From: Nitrososphaeria archaeon
Lineage (GTDB): Archaea > Thermoproteota > Nitrososphaeria > JACIWG01
Length of the DNA: 64,000 bases
Assembly (NCBI GenBank): GCA_029776065.1
Contig: JARVJP010000006.1
Coordinates: 1 to 64,000 of the forward strand
Direction of reading: 5' to 3'
A program made the position numbers and the translations under genes. Positions 42,186-50,686 of this stretch are shown one piece after another; position 1 is the first letter of the stretch, and each line of letters starts with the position of its first letter. Below the pieces are notes generated by a model, which saw nothing but the letters and a program-made list of their open reading frames with translations, did no database searches and was not told the DNA's origin.

Positions 42186-43031
42186 ATGCTCATGAGCCAT
42201 AAACTCCAAGACGCTCAAAAGATAGCTACTGAGATCAAGATACTAACCCTACTCTCAAGGCGGGGTAACCTTAGATGGCAGGAGTTAAAACATCTAACAG
42301 GTTTAAGCTCAAGAACGCTAAGCGATAGACTACAGGACCTCACATCAAAGGATCTTGTCAGAAGAAAGGTCGATGTAACCACCAGGCCTCCTTCGACATA
42401 TTATGGGATAAACCCTTCCATAGGCAAAATTGATTTTCCTCCTGGAACCCTCCATGCAGTCTTTAAAGATTATTTGGATAAAAGAAACCAGTCAATCAAT
42501 CTTTTTAAAATAGTCGGTAAAAGGACGCCGAAAGAGGTTCTTCAAACAACCTTCAGGTCGATGTCCCATGACCTATTATTTACTACAGATTATTGCATAG
42601 ATAACTTAGAAAACGCGCAATATGTAATTCTCTTCTACTTGGACATACTTCAATCAGAACTCAATAGTTTACTATCCTTCGCTAAGAAGAACCCTGACTT
42701 TAGAATAGAAATCAAAGAATTATTTAAGGAATTGATCAAGGAGCAAGAAAAGTACGCGGAAAAAGTCGTAGAAAACTTACTTGACGGCTTTGAGGATAAA
42801 GAACTCGCTAGAGCAACGTTAACGATATACTTTAAAGAGGCTTTCACACAGAACATGGAACTATTCATATTCCTAGCGCAAGTATCACAGTCTGAAGAGT
42901 TAAGAAACAAGATCGCCCAGATCTTCGGCCAAGAAATAGACGAGGAGAGACTAAACAAGTTGATATCAGAAAACGCTTGGAAAGACCTTGAAAGCTTTAG
43001 TTCAACGCTTAAACAGATAACGAACAATTAG
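42186..43031 (+). CDS. Winged-helix transcriptional regulator with C-terminal helical domain
   Basis: The 281-residue protein has an N-terminal HxlR/MarR-like winged helix: 'TEIKILTLLSRRGNLRWQELKHLTGLSSRTLSDRLQDLTSKDLVRRKVDVTTRPPSTYYGI'. The next 190 residues are helical and charged, without a known ligand-binding family ('YVILFYLDILQSELNSLLSFAKKNPDFRIEIKELFKELIKEQEKYAEKV'). It starts with ATG in the third codon or at 42186; both fit. Its neighbours are two membrane proteins of unknown function, so it may control them. It is a likely repressor, not proven. Confidence 0.72.
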   Translation: MLMSHKLQDAQKIATEIKILTLLSRRGNLRWQELKHLTGLSSRTLSDRLQDLTSKDLVRRKVDVTTRPPSTYYGINPSIGKIDFPPGTLHAVFKDYLDKRNQSINLFKIVGKRTPKEVLQTTFRSMSHDLLFTTDYCIDNLENAQYVILFYLDILQSELNSLLSFAKKNPDFRIEIKELFKELIKEQEKYAEKVVENLLDGFEDKELARATLTIYFKEAFTQNMELFIFLAQVSQSEELRNKIAQIFGQEIDEERLNKLISENAWKDLESFSSTLKQITNN

Positions 43032-43084
43032 AGAAAACGTCTTCACCATAATCCTTAAAAACAGTATTAAGATAACTCAAACAT

Positions 43085-43783
43085 ATGAAACGACCTATAC
43101 TTATTATTGGCTTGGTCGTACTAGTGATAGGACTGGTCTTAGTTTTAATGCCTTCAGGCATGTTTAACTCACTCATGGAGATGACAGGCCTTACCATTAA
43201 GACTTATAATACTACTTCTTTGATCGAAACAAAGGTTATAACCGTTCCCCGTTCAAACTATAACATTTCATTCATAACTTCTAAGGACATGGTTGTTGTT
43301 GGCAATTACACTGTAGTTACTGAGGGAAAGGTTAGCGTGTTCTGTTTTGACAAGGAAGGTTATAACCTATGGTCACATAACAAGCCAGTTACACCACTAT
43401 TCTACACTAAACCGTCAGAAAACAACTCTTTCTCTCACAAGACTTCAAAGCACGATACCTACTACCTTGTCTTAGTGTCCTCGTCTGGGGCAGATTCAAA
43501 GGTTATAATCTCAGTTGACTTAGTTGAAGAGAAGACATCGCCATCAATGATAGGACTTGTAATTGGGCCTGGTCTTATAGCATTAGGTTCAATAATAGTG
43601 CTATCGAGAATATCACCTGACATCATAGAGCCGAGAATACAAAAACGCAAAAAACAGCAAGAGGAAGTTAGGAGAATAATTAGAGTAGCGATGTCTTTAG
43701 GTATACCAGTTCAAGGAAAGACGTTGGAGCAGATAAGAAAAGATATTAGGGAATACCTAGAGAAGAAAGAAATCATAAGATAG
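43085..43783 (+). CDS. Two-helix membrane protein with an extracytoplasmic domain (unknown)
   Basis: The 232-residue protein has N-terminal helix 'PILIIGLVVLVIGLVLVLMPSGMF', an external domain of about 120 residues with several beta strands ('KVITVPRSNYNISFITSKDMVVVGNYTVVTEGKVSVFCF'), a second helix, 'MIGLVIGPGLIALGSIIVLSRI', and a basic cytoplasmic tail ('RIQKRKKQQEEVRRIIRVAM'). That layout fits archaeal membrane proteins with an EMC6-like or BatA-like sandwich, but no family is certain. It is 54 bases after the regulator, probably in one transcript. Confidence 0.62.
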   Translation: MKRPILIIGLVVLVIGLVLVLMPSGMFNSLMEMTGLTIKTYNTTSLIETKVITVPRSNYNISFITSKDMVVVGNYTVVTEGKVSVFCFDKEGYNLWSHNKPVTPLFYTKPSENNSFSHKTSKHDTYYLVLVSSSGADSKVIISVDLVEEKTSPSMIGLVIGPGLIALGSIIVLSRISPDIIEPRIQKRKKQQEEVRRIIRVAMSLGIPVQGKTLEQIRKDIREYLEKKEIIR

Positions 43784-43970
43784 CCTAACGCACTAAAGAC
43801 AAGGTTCCCTTTTTGAGGAATTATTTGCTTTAGAAAATGCCACTAAACCATATGCTGATATTTCAAAACTTTTATATGTAGAAGACTTTCTTTAAATTAT
43901 CCTTACCATTCTAAGCTCTTACATTCAGATAAGCTCAAATCGAAAAGAGCATATATCATATATCATCTCA

Positions 43971-45230
43971 CTACCAATTCAAACCTCGAAGACAGAATTT
44001 GCTGAGAGGGATTAATCTAACATTTGCTATTTCTCCCTCCAAGTCTTTGGTTACCATGAACATCTTATCAATTTTAAGAGTTCTGCAATAACGTTTGTAG
44101 AAATACTTCAACGGCTCCACATCTCTTTTTCCCACTTTGGAGACATACTTAACTTCGACAGGTAGGGAATCGACTAAAGCATCTATTTCTTTTCCTCTTT
44201 CACGCCAGTAATATTTCGCATCTAACTCTGACAGAACCAAGTTTTCGACAAACTTTTCCATGGGAATATTGAACGGTATAGTAAGTGAGGGATGGTACGC
44301 ATAAATTCTCGATAACTTTTGTGAAGCAGCTCTAATTGAAGGCCTAAAATTCAGAATTTTCCTTATCAGAAAAGAAGATTCTAAATAAGATAATGCTTTG
44401 TACAAAGTCTTTTTGGCTCTCTTTTGTTCGCTTGAAAGTTCATCTAATTGTAGGTATTGACCTGGATTGGTCATAAAGATGTTGAGAAGTGATTCAAGTA
44501 ACAGAATGTCGACTTCTTTAAACTGCTTAGGTATATCCTTTAAAATAACCGGTTCAATGATCGAATTTCGGACATATTTCCTTACAAAGTTGATTTCATC
44601 TTCCCTTATGATCTCCGGAAATGGTCTGAATAAGAAACTGTCGAGTTCTTTCTCGACAATATCTTTGTACAAAAGCGGATACGTGACAGCCTCGTTTAAG
44701 CCTTTAAAGGTTAGAAACTCTTTGAAATTGAGTGGCTTTAATTCATAATAGATCACTCTACCTGCTAAACTTCTTCTTGCGTCAGCAAGAATGTTTAAAG
44801 ATGCAGAACCAGAGATAATCATTTTTATGTTCTTTAGATTATCGTAGACTAATTTTGTGCTTGCTTCCCAGTTTCTGGCTTTTTGCACTTCATCTAAAAA
44901 TAGGTAAACCTTCTCTTTATTATAGTCCACATTGGTTATCCTAGAATATTCCTTCAACATGTCCTCTATTCTTTTTTCTTGAAATTCTGGTTCGTCATAG
45001 GAATAATAAAATATGTTCCTTGGATTATTATTCTTGACTCTGATTAATTGATCAATTAGCTGAAATAGAATAGTCGACTTACCAGTTCTTCTTAAACCTA
45101 TAATAGCTTGAACCTGTCTTCTTTCTATATCTTTTTCAATCTCGAAGTAAAGTTCTCTATACGTTTGAGGAGCAAACTCTTTTCTAACCTCCTTCTCAGT
45201 CCACCAATGGTTCAACTCCTGTAGTTCCAT
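43971..45230 (-). CDS. AAA ATPase with DUF4143 C-terminal domain
   Basis: The 419-residue protein has a Walker A motif in 'VQAIIGLRRTGKSTILFQLIDQL', Walker B in 'KVYLFLDEVQKARNWE' and the sensor 'MIISGSASLNILADA', then 'LAGRVIYYELKPLNFKEFL'. The C-terminal half is the DUF4143 nuclease-like/DNA-binding fold ('DALVDSLPVEVKYVSKVGKRDVEPLKYF'), with the pattern D...E-V-K resembling a restriction-nuclease core. Such archaeal ATPases are numerous and often near mobile or toxin genes; their role is unclear. The start ATG at 45228-45230 abuts a perfect palindrome that probably serves as its operator. Leaderless. Confidence 0.85.
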   Translation of the reverse strand: MELQELNHWWTEKEVRKEFAPQTYRELYFEIEKDIERRQVQAIIGLRRTGKSTILFQLIDQLIRVKNNNPRNIFYYSYDEPEFQEKRIEDMLKEYSRITNVDYNKEKVYLFLDEVQKARNWEASTKLVYDNLKNIKMIISGSASLNILADARRSLAGRVIYYELKPLNFKEFLTFKGLNEAVTYPLLYKDIVEKELDSFLFRPFPEIIREDEINFVRKYVRNSIIEPVILKDIPKQFKEVDILLLESLLNIFMTNPGQYLQLDELSSEQKRAKKTLYKALSYLESSFLIRKILNFRPSIRAASQKLSRIYAYHPSLTIPFNIPMEKFVENLVLSELDAKYYWRERGKEIDALVDSLPVEVKYVSKVGKRDVEPLKYFYKRYCRTLKIDKMFMVTKDLEGEIANVRLIPLSKFCLRGLNW

Positions 45231-45253
45231 ATTCGTTTCCTTAGGAAACGAAT
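45231..45253 (-). promoter_or_regulatory. Perfect palindromic operator abutting the AAA ATPase start
   Basis: ATTCGTTTCC, three bases, then GGAAACGAAT: a perfect 10-bp inverted repeat that begins at the base before the ATG of the ATPase. Read on the minus strand it sits between a TATA-like TTAAATAT and the start. A second degenerate copy follows near 45265. This suggests autorepression or control by a nearby repressor. Confidence 0.55.
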
Positions 45254-45843
45254 ATTTAACATTTTCGTTTTTCTATGAAACAAATACGACAAAAATGGAA
45301 TCACATATCGATCCCTATAAATAATAAGGAAGTCTTGGCCTTTAAAACTGTGGCAGACTGAATAAATCAGAAGCATTATCTCAGCACTTTTATACTAGAA
45401 GGCTTCTATGAGAAAAAATTAAGAATAGAAAGTTGGTCAAAGTAGCACTTTCTTGTAATAGAACCGATAATTAGATACTTATAAGCGTTCGATCTTTCTT
45501 TTATGTCTGTCCCTGTTATAGGATAGAAATGGTTCAACAGCATTTTATAAAATGCTTCTGTCTTTTAATATGAATAAGGTCGTCATATTTTGAAAATTAT
45601 TTGATATATAAATGGTTGAGCCATTTAGTTGAGTTCTTCTAAGTTCTTAATGGCGTAAATAGAGCTCCAATTTGTCCACAGAGTACTTCTTTCCTATCTA
45701 GATATCTTATGTCCTTCGCAAACCCGATATATGTCCATCCCACTTCCAATTGTGTTCTAAGATGTTTAAATTTACATCAACCTATTAGCGTTTCCTTACA
45801 GTCTCCACTAACGATCGCTCTACCTCACGTTGTAACTTTAGGT
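45254..45843. other. Intergenic region of about 590 bp with no recognised gene
   Basis: No convincing coding frame, tRNA or repeat family is seen here. A plus-strand open frame at 45709-45945 overlaps the end of the surface-protein gene and has no family features. The region contains an exact 18-bp palindrome at 45539-45556 and several short AT runs. It may hold the promoter of an unannotated RNA or be the scar of an insertion that brought in the repeat-rich gene to its right; there is no direct evidence for either. Confidence 0.35.
45539..45556. repeat. Exact 18-bp palindrome
   Basis: AGCATTTTATAAAATGCT is its own reverse complement over all 18 bases. It lies in non-coding DNA roughly midway between the AAA ATPase and the repeat-rich secreted protein, so an operator or protein-binding site is likelier than an RNA hairpin. 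Confidence 0.5.
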
Positions 45844-47718
45844 TCAGGGTTCTACGATAAAGTATGTGAAAGATGTATCTCTGCCTACAGCCTTGGTCAA
45901 GTTTATTGTGAATCTATTGTTTCCTGGGTCTCTTTGAATCCATGATACCACAGCCTCTCCTCCAAGGACTGTTGGATCGCTCGTCAATGTTACTGATATG
46001 TGGCTTTTTTCTGTTACAAGCCCAGGTGCCACATTTACTGTAACAGATTTTCTTAGACGGGGTATTGTTCCACTACCTACCGTTTTAAAGCTACTCTTTC
46101 CTTCCACCCTTAGGGCAGGGCTGTTCTTGCTGATCGCTAGTACTCCGATGCCAGTGTCTGAGAAACCAACTACTCCCTTGCCGTCCTTCGCATAACCTAG
46201 TAGCCCTCCTGAACCCCTGCTTGAGTCTGTGTACCAGCTTATGAAATCATTGCTTGGTGGTGTACTAGATATGTCGATTCCCAATCCTGCTACACCGAAG
46301 CTAAACTGTGTGAATCCTTCTATTGCAGGTACCCCAGGTTCGCCTGTTAGACCAGGAGCGCGCTTTCCTTCTGACCGACCTATTATAGCGACACTCGACT
46401 TTGAGTTGGCACTTATGCCCATACCGTTGCTTTGACTATCATTGTAGACACCTAGCGCAGGATAGTTGTCTAGCGTAGACGTCATCTCGCTTTTTCCATC
46501 CACCTTTAAAGCAGTTCCCTGCATACTTCTGGCATGCACACCAATTCCACTCTCACCATCTGAAAGTCCGACAACTCCTGTTCCCTTTAACGAATGCCCC
46601 TCTACGCCGATGCCGCCCTCCTTCTCTAGTGAAAGGCCAGATACGCCAGTTCCCCCTGAATCCGTAACTCCAACTACACCATTCATACCAGATCCGTGTA
46701 CAGCAAAGCCATTTGGACAGTGCCCTGCTAACGCGACAGGAGGATGTAATCCACTTTTTGGATCATAGGCTCCAGAATTAAATACGTGAAACGCAGCTGG
46801 AAATTCACCTGGACCTGTCGCAACGACATCCACCCCGCACTGGCTTTTTCCATCCACCTTCAGAGCGATACCATTCAGACTAGTTGCATGTACACCGATG
46901 CCAGTACTTGACTCTCCTTTCACGCCTTCCCCTTTATATGATGTTCCATGCACACCTGTTCCTCCTTCTATTGATTCTTCGTCATCGCATTCACCACGTA
47001 TGGCTATCTTTGGAGACTTTCCATGAACTCCCTGGAAAGGAGCCTCGCCAGCTATTGCCTCTCCTGTCTCACCATTGTTTATTACTCTAAGGCCAACCTT
47101 CCAGGTACTCCCAGGTATTTCTGTTGTCGAAGCAATCAATACTGTCTCGCTTCCTGGATCAGCCTGATTCACTTCTCCGACGACTAGTGGGTCGCCGATC
47201 TTACCGTTAAAATCGCTTTTCCCCTCTACCTTAAGAGCAGTTCCATTCTGACTTCTGCCTCTGACAGCTATGCCATAATCTGAATAGCCATCCACCCCTA
47301 CACAGTTCACCGGTTCCCCGTTCACTGGTTTCCCAACTCCATTTCCATGAACAGCCCAACCCTTCTCTGAATATCCTGCTACACCGATGCCTTCACCACA
47401 GTATCCAGATATCGAACAGGGCGGGCAGTTCCCACCTTGAATCCCATAGTTTTGCACATGCAACACAGAATATATAGCGTCGTTGCCTGAGTTGACTGTC
47501 GCATCAAGACCAGTCGTATGTCCGACACCTAAACTATCATCACCAGAATTGTCCTGCCCTATCAATAATGCATCTCCCGGAGCTGCATAGGCCTTTTCTG
47601 TAAGCGGCTTCAGTGATAAGCCTGCTGCTGCAGTAGCAGCCAAAAACAGTAGTTTCCTCTTATCTATAGTCTTTTTTGATTCTTCACCCTGAACATCTGA
47701 TTTGTTCTTAGGTGACAT
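45844..47718 (-). CDS. Secreted repeat protein of tail-fibre/beta-helix type
   Basis: The 624-residue protein has an N-terminal export signal ('DKRKLLFLAATAAAGLSL' then AYA-AP, a KR variant of a Tat-like signal). The body consists of short glycine-rich repeats of the form GxGVxGxSxxGxGVxG. Four blocks end in a conserved module: NGTALKVEGKSDF, NGIALKVDGKSQC, QGTALKVDGKSEM and NSPALRVEGKSSF. This is the layout of triple beta-helix fibre-like secreted proteins found in bacteria and phages. The last 70 residues ('SVTVNVAPGLVTEKSHISVTL') form a C-terminal beta domain. Base composition is visibly richer in G+C than its neighbours, hinting at horizontal acquisition. No cell-wall anchor is apparent, so it may be released or held by its uncleaved signal. 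Confidence 0.78.
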   Translation of the reverse strand: MSPKNKSDVQGEESKKTIDKRKLLFLAATAAAGLSLKPLTEKAYAAPGDALLIGQDNSGDDSLGVGHTTGLDATVNSGNDAIYSVLHVQNYGIQGGNCPPCSISGYCGEGIGVAGYSEKGWAVHGNGVGKPVNGEPVNCVGVDGYSDYGIAVRGRSQNGTALKVEGKSDFNGKIGDPLVVGEVNQADPGSETVLIASTTEIPGSTWKVGLRVINNGETGEAIAGEAPFQGVHGKSPKIAIRGECDDEESIEGGTGVHGTSYKGEGVKGESSTGIGVHATSLNGIALKVDGKSQCGVDVVATGPGEFPAAFHVFNSGAYDPKSGLHPPVALAGHCPNGFAVHGSGMNGVVGVTDSGGTGVSGLSLEKEGGIGVEGHSLKGTGVVGLSDGESGIGVHARSMQGTALKVDGKSEMTSTLDNYPALGVYNDSQSNGMGISANSKSSVAIIGRSEGKRAPGLTGEPGVPAIEGFTQFSFGVAGLGIDISSTPPSNDFISWYTDSSRGSGGLLGYAKDGKGVVGFSDTGIGVLAISKNSPALRVEGKSSFKTVGSGTIPRLRKSVTVNVAPGLVTEKSHISVTLTSDPTVLGGEAVVSWIQRDPGNNRFTINLTKAVGRDTSFTYFIVEP

Positions 47719-48035
47719 ATTTATGTTCTTCTGGAGAATGCTTCCTTATAAAAATTATTGTGTGTTTTTATTAATCTTATGTAAATTTTTTTATGTATAA
47801 TCCGAAATTATTTTTTTAATTCTCTTAAATCTACAGAAAAATATTAATTTTATCTCCCAATCTTAGAGATGTAGTTTTACATCCACCTTATATTAAATTT
47901 TTCGACTTGATAATTTTGTAGACCTTCTTACTTCTATTGTGGGAGGGAGCAGACTAGAGGAGGAAATAGAGAGTCAACTATGTTTGTTAGATAAGTTTAT
48001 ATAGAATAAATATCGATGCTGATATCGATATTGAT
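47719..48035. other. Intergenic region, 317 bp, between divergent genes
   Basis: This gap separates the secreted protein (minus) and the PadR gene (plus). It contains AT-rich promoter sequence. On the plus side GTTTATATAG at 47995-48004 is a TATA box, and the PadR operator follows. A purine-rich stretch at about 47941-47970 may reflect a leader. No RNA gene or repeat is seen. Confidence 0.4.
48009..48032 (+). promoter_or_regulatory. PadR-type autoregulatory operator
   Basis: AATATCGAT and its exact complement-order partner ATCGATATT are separated by six bases, 3 bp before the padR start and just after the TATA box GTTTATATAG (47995-48004). Such a site between TATA and start is typical of autorepression by a dimeric PadR protein. 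Confidence 0.6.
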
Positions 48036-48599
48036 ATGATGTTTAAACACTGGCAAAGACATACAGCAAGCGTCCCTAAAGGGTTACTGAGGAACACAGT
48101 TCTTAGAATGCTGAGCCAAAGGCAGATGTCCGGCTCGGAGATAATGGCGGCAATAGAAGAGGAAACGAATGGGCGTTGGAGACCAAGTCCTGGTTCTGTT
48201 TACCCTCTCCTTGCTTGGCTCACAGATAACAACTTTATAAAAGGAGTTCCAGGTTCAGAAGAAGGAATTAAGAGATATACTTTAACTGAAAAAGGAAGGA
48301 AATTCTTAGAGGAAGCGAAGAAGAAAAAAATAGATTTTGGCGAACCAAGATTTATGATACCGCCTATGATGGGGTGGAGCAACTTTTATCCTCCTACTAA
48401 AGAGGATGTTAAACTTAGGAGGGCTTTGGGAAAACTTTTCAAAAGTTTAGTTGATATAAGGATGAACATGTGTGACGAAATTTCAAAAAAGAATTTAGAA
48501 GAAGTTAGCAAAATAATCGATGAAGCATCTGAAAAGATAGAGAAAATTATTAAAGGGGAATTAGGTGAGTCAAGAGATGCCAAGGCTAAGGAAAATTAA
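48036..48599 (+). CDS. PadR-family transcriptional regulator
   Basis: The 187-residue protein has the PadR winged helix at the N-terminus: 'NTVLRMLSQRQMSGSEIMAAIEEETNGRWRPSPGSVYPLLAWLTDNNFIKG', where 'PSPGSVYPLL' is the signature, followed by 'EEGIKRYTLTEKGRKFLEEAKKKKIDFG'. A charged coiled-coil C-terminus ('EISKKNLEEVSKIIDEASEKIEKI') provides dimerisation. It precedes an ABC-2 exporter pair by 26 bases, and probably represses them as in many drug-efflux loci. An inverted repeat overlaps its promoter. Confidence 0.87.
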   Translation: MMFKHWQRHTASVPKGLLRNTVLRMLSQRQMSGSEIMAAIEEETNGRWRPSPGSVYPLLAWLTDNNFIKGVPGSEEGIKRYTLTEKGRKFLEEAKKKKIDFGEPRFMIPPMMGWSNFYPPTKEDVKLRRALGKLFKSLVDIRMNMCDEISKKNLEEVSKIIDEASEKIEKIIKGELGESRDAKAKEN

Positions 48600-48625
48600 T
48601 AGGAGTCGAGTCTTTCCTGAATTAG

Positions 48626-49651
48626 ATGATCGTTAAACTGAGGGTGAATAAATTGGTGATTGTAGAGGTTCAAGGTCTTACGAAGTCCTTTAATGGTAAG
48701 ACAAAAGCAGTTGATGAAGTAAGCTTTGAAGTATATGAGGGTGAAACATTTGGGTTCCTCGGGCCGAATGGGGCGGGGAAGAGCACTACAATTAACATGT
48801 TGACGACCATATTGAAGCCGACATCTGGCACAGCTAAAGTCTGTGGTTATGACATAATCAAGCAACCTAGTGATGTGAGACGCTCTGTAGGTATTGTTCC
48901 CCAAGAGTACACGGCAGATGAAGACCTTACAGGTTATGAGAATCTGGTGCTCTGCGCAGACCTATATGGCATTCCTAGATCTGTTTCAAAACAGCGCACC
49001 CAAGAACTTTTAAAGTTAGTAGAGTTAGAGGATGCAGCAAAAAGGAAGGTTGACACATATTCAGGTGGTATGAGGAGGAGGCTTGAGCTTGCATGTGGCT
49101 TAGTTAGCAGACCTAAGCTTCTCTTCCTAGACGAGCCTACATTGGGGCTTGACGTCCAGACCAGAGTAGCGGTATGGAATTACATTAAAAAGCTAAAGGA
49201 GGAATATGGTATGACTCTTTTTTTGACAACGCATTATTTAGAGGAAGCGGATTCTGTATGTAACAGACTAGCGATTATAGACCACGGGAAGATTTTGAAG
49301 ATCGGTTCTCCTAACGAGTTGAAGGAAAGTTTAGGTGGCGACTTGATTGAAATTGAGGTTAAAGAGCAGGGTGAAGACTTATCGGGTATACTTCGTGTAC
49401 TAAAGCACGTCAAAGAAGTCAGGAAGAATAATTCAACATACTTAGTTCGGACAGAGAAAGGTGAAGAAGTCGCACCTGAGATAATAGAAACGATCAGGGT
49501 TAGAGGTTTCCATATGTCAAAGATTTCTCTAACCAAACCAACATTAGACGAGGTTTACCTAGAGTATACGGGTCGAAAGCTTAGAGAAGAGCAAGCTAGT
49601 TGGGAAGAAACAATGGCAGTCCAGAGGACGCTTAAAAGGGCTAGAGCATGA
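48626..49651 (+). CDS. ABC-2 type exporter ATP-binding protein (drug-efflux DrrA type)
   Basis: The ATPase is about 330-341 residues, with Walker A GPNGAGKST, Q-loop 'GIVPQEYTADEDLTGYENL', signature YSGGMRRRLELACGL, Walker B 'LLFLDEPTLGLDV' and H-loop 'LFLTTHYLEEADSVCNRL'. The C-terminal regulatory domain is DrrA-like ('LTKPTLDEVYLEYTGRKL'). ATG 48626 is possible; TTG 48653 or GTG 48656, preceded by GAGGGTGA, may be the true start of the fold ('VIVEVQGLTKSF'). It is cotranscribed with the PadR regulator and the permease. Likely exports a hydrophobic compound. Confidence 0.88.
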   Translation: MIVKLRVNKLVIVEVQGLTKSFNGKTKAVDEVSFEVYEGETFGFLGPNGAGKSTTINMLTTILKPTSGTAKVCGYDIIKQPSDVRRSVGIVPQEYTADEDLTGYENLVLCADLYGIPRSVSKQRTQELLKLVELEDAAKRKVDTYSGGMRRRLELACGLVSRPKLLFLDEPTLGLDVQTRVAVWNYIKKLKEEYGMTLFLTTHYLEEADSVCNRLAIIDHGKILKIGSPNELKESLGGDLIEIEVKEQGEDLSGILRVLKHVKEVRKNNSTYLVRTEKGEEVAPEIIETIRVRGFHMSKISLTKPTLDEVYLEYTGRKLREEQASWEETMAVQRTLKRARA

Positions 49652-49652
49652 G

Positions 49653-50558
49653 TTGGTCAAAATGCAGCAGAACAATTATAAAGTTGATTCTAATTTTGAG
49701 GTAAATAAAAGCCCTTTACATGGGCTTTGGGCTTTGACGAACAGGGAGCTCAAAAAATGGTATAAAGCACCGTTCATCTTAATTATGTCATTAGTTCAAC
49801 CATTCATATGGCTTGCTCTATTTGGAAAGGCTATGAACATTAGCGCCATCTTCTCAGGTGGCTCGTTTAACATCCCAGGACTTAACATACCTAAGGAAAT
49901 ATTGGATCAACTAGGAAAGGAGATCATGAGATCCACCTTCGGCACATCTGATTACTTCTCTTTCTTAGCCGTAGGGATGCTCTCCTTCATAACCCTGTTC
50001 ACAGCGATGTTCAGCGGTATGTCGATAGTTTGGGATAGGAGACTCGGTTTCCTAAACAAAGTTTTAGGCACCCCTGTCGCAAGAGGCGTGATTCCCATGA
50101 GCAAGGTTTTGAACGCAGTAGTACGATCTCTCATCCAAGCGACAATTGTATTGATGATAGCAATCTTATTAGGAATGGATACTTCTAATATCACAATATT
50201 TGGGCTTTTAGGAACATTCTCAGCGCTATTTCTGATGGTATTGGGTTTCTCTTCACTCTTCGTAATGCTCGCCTTACGTTCAACAAGCTGGGAAACTCAG
50301 TCAGCTATAATGAATCTTTTGAATTTACCGCTGTTATTTGCGAGTAACGCGATGTTCCCAGCAGCCTTCATGCCCGAGTGGCTACAACCCATAGTTAAAA
50401 TCAACCCAGTAAGCTACGCAACAGACATATCCAGACAGATGCTACTTGGCGCCCCTGGGATGGCGAATTTAGCATTTGATTTTCTATACCTTGGAGCTTT
50501 TGCAATATCACTTTCAACAATTGGAATTATATTATCATGGAAATTCCTTAGCAAATAA
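49653..50558 (+). CDS. ABC-2 type exporter permease (DrrB type)
   Basis: The permease is about 300 residues with six helices: 'KAPFILIMSLVQPFIWLALFGKAM', 'YFSFLAVGMLSFITLFTAMFSGM', 'RSLIQATIVLMIAILLG', 'ITIFGLLGTFSALFLMVLGFSSLFVML', 'IMNLLNLPLLFASNAMFP' and 'LAFDFLYLGAFAISLSTIGIIL'. The extracytoplasmic loop after helix 1 contains 'GLNIPKEILDQLGKEIMRSTFG'. The stretch 'MFPAAFMPEWLQPIVKINPVSYATD' is the ABC-2 signature. TTG at 49653 or ATG at 49662 starts it. It completes the PadR-regulated exporter. Confidence 0.87.
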   Translation: MVKMQQNNYKVDSNFEVNKSPLHGLWALTNRELKKWYKAPFILIMSLVQPFIWLALFGKAMNISAIFSGGSFNIPGLNIPKEILDQLGKEIMRSTFGTSDYFSFLAVGMLSFITLFTAMFSGMSIVWDRRLGFLNKVLGTPVARGVIPMSKVLNAVVRSLIQATIVLMIAILLGMDTSNITIFGLLGTFSALFLMVLGFSSLFVMLALRSTSWETQSAIMNLLNLPLLFASNAMFPAAFMPEWLQPIVKINPVSYATDISRQMLLGAPGMANLAFDFLYLGAFAISLSTIGIILSWKFLSK

Positions 50559-50686
50559 ACCCCATCTTCAATAATTTATTAGGTGTTAAAGCATTTAAAG
50601 TAGGGTTCATATAGGTTTCATTAAAATAATCCATTAAAGTATTAATTAAAAAAATTAATATAAAATAAAAAAAGGGAAAACAACTT

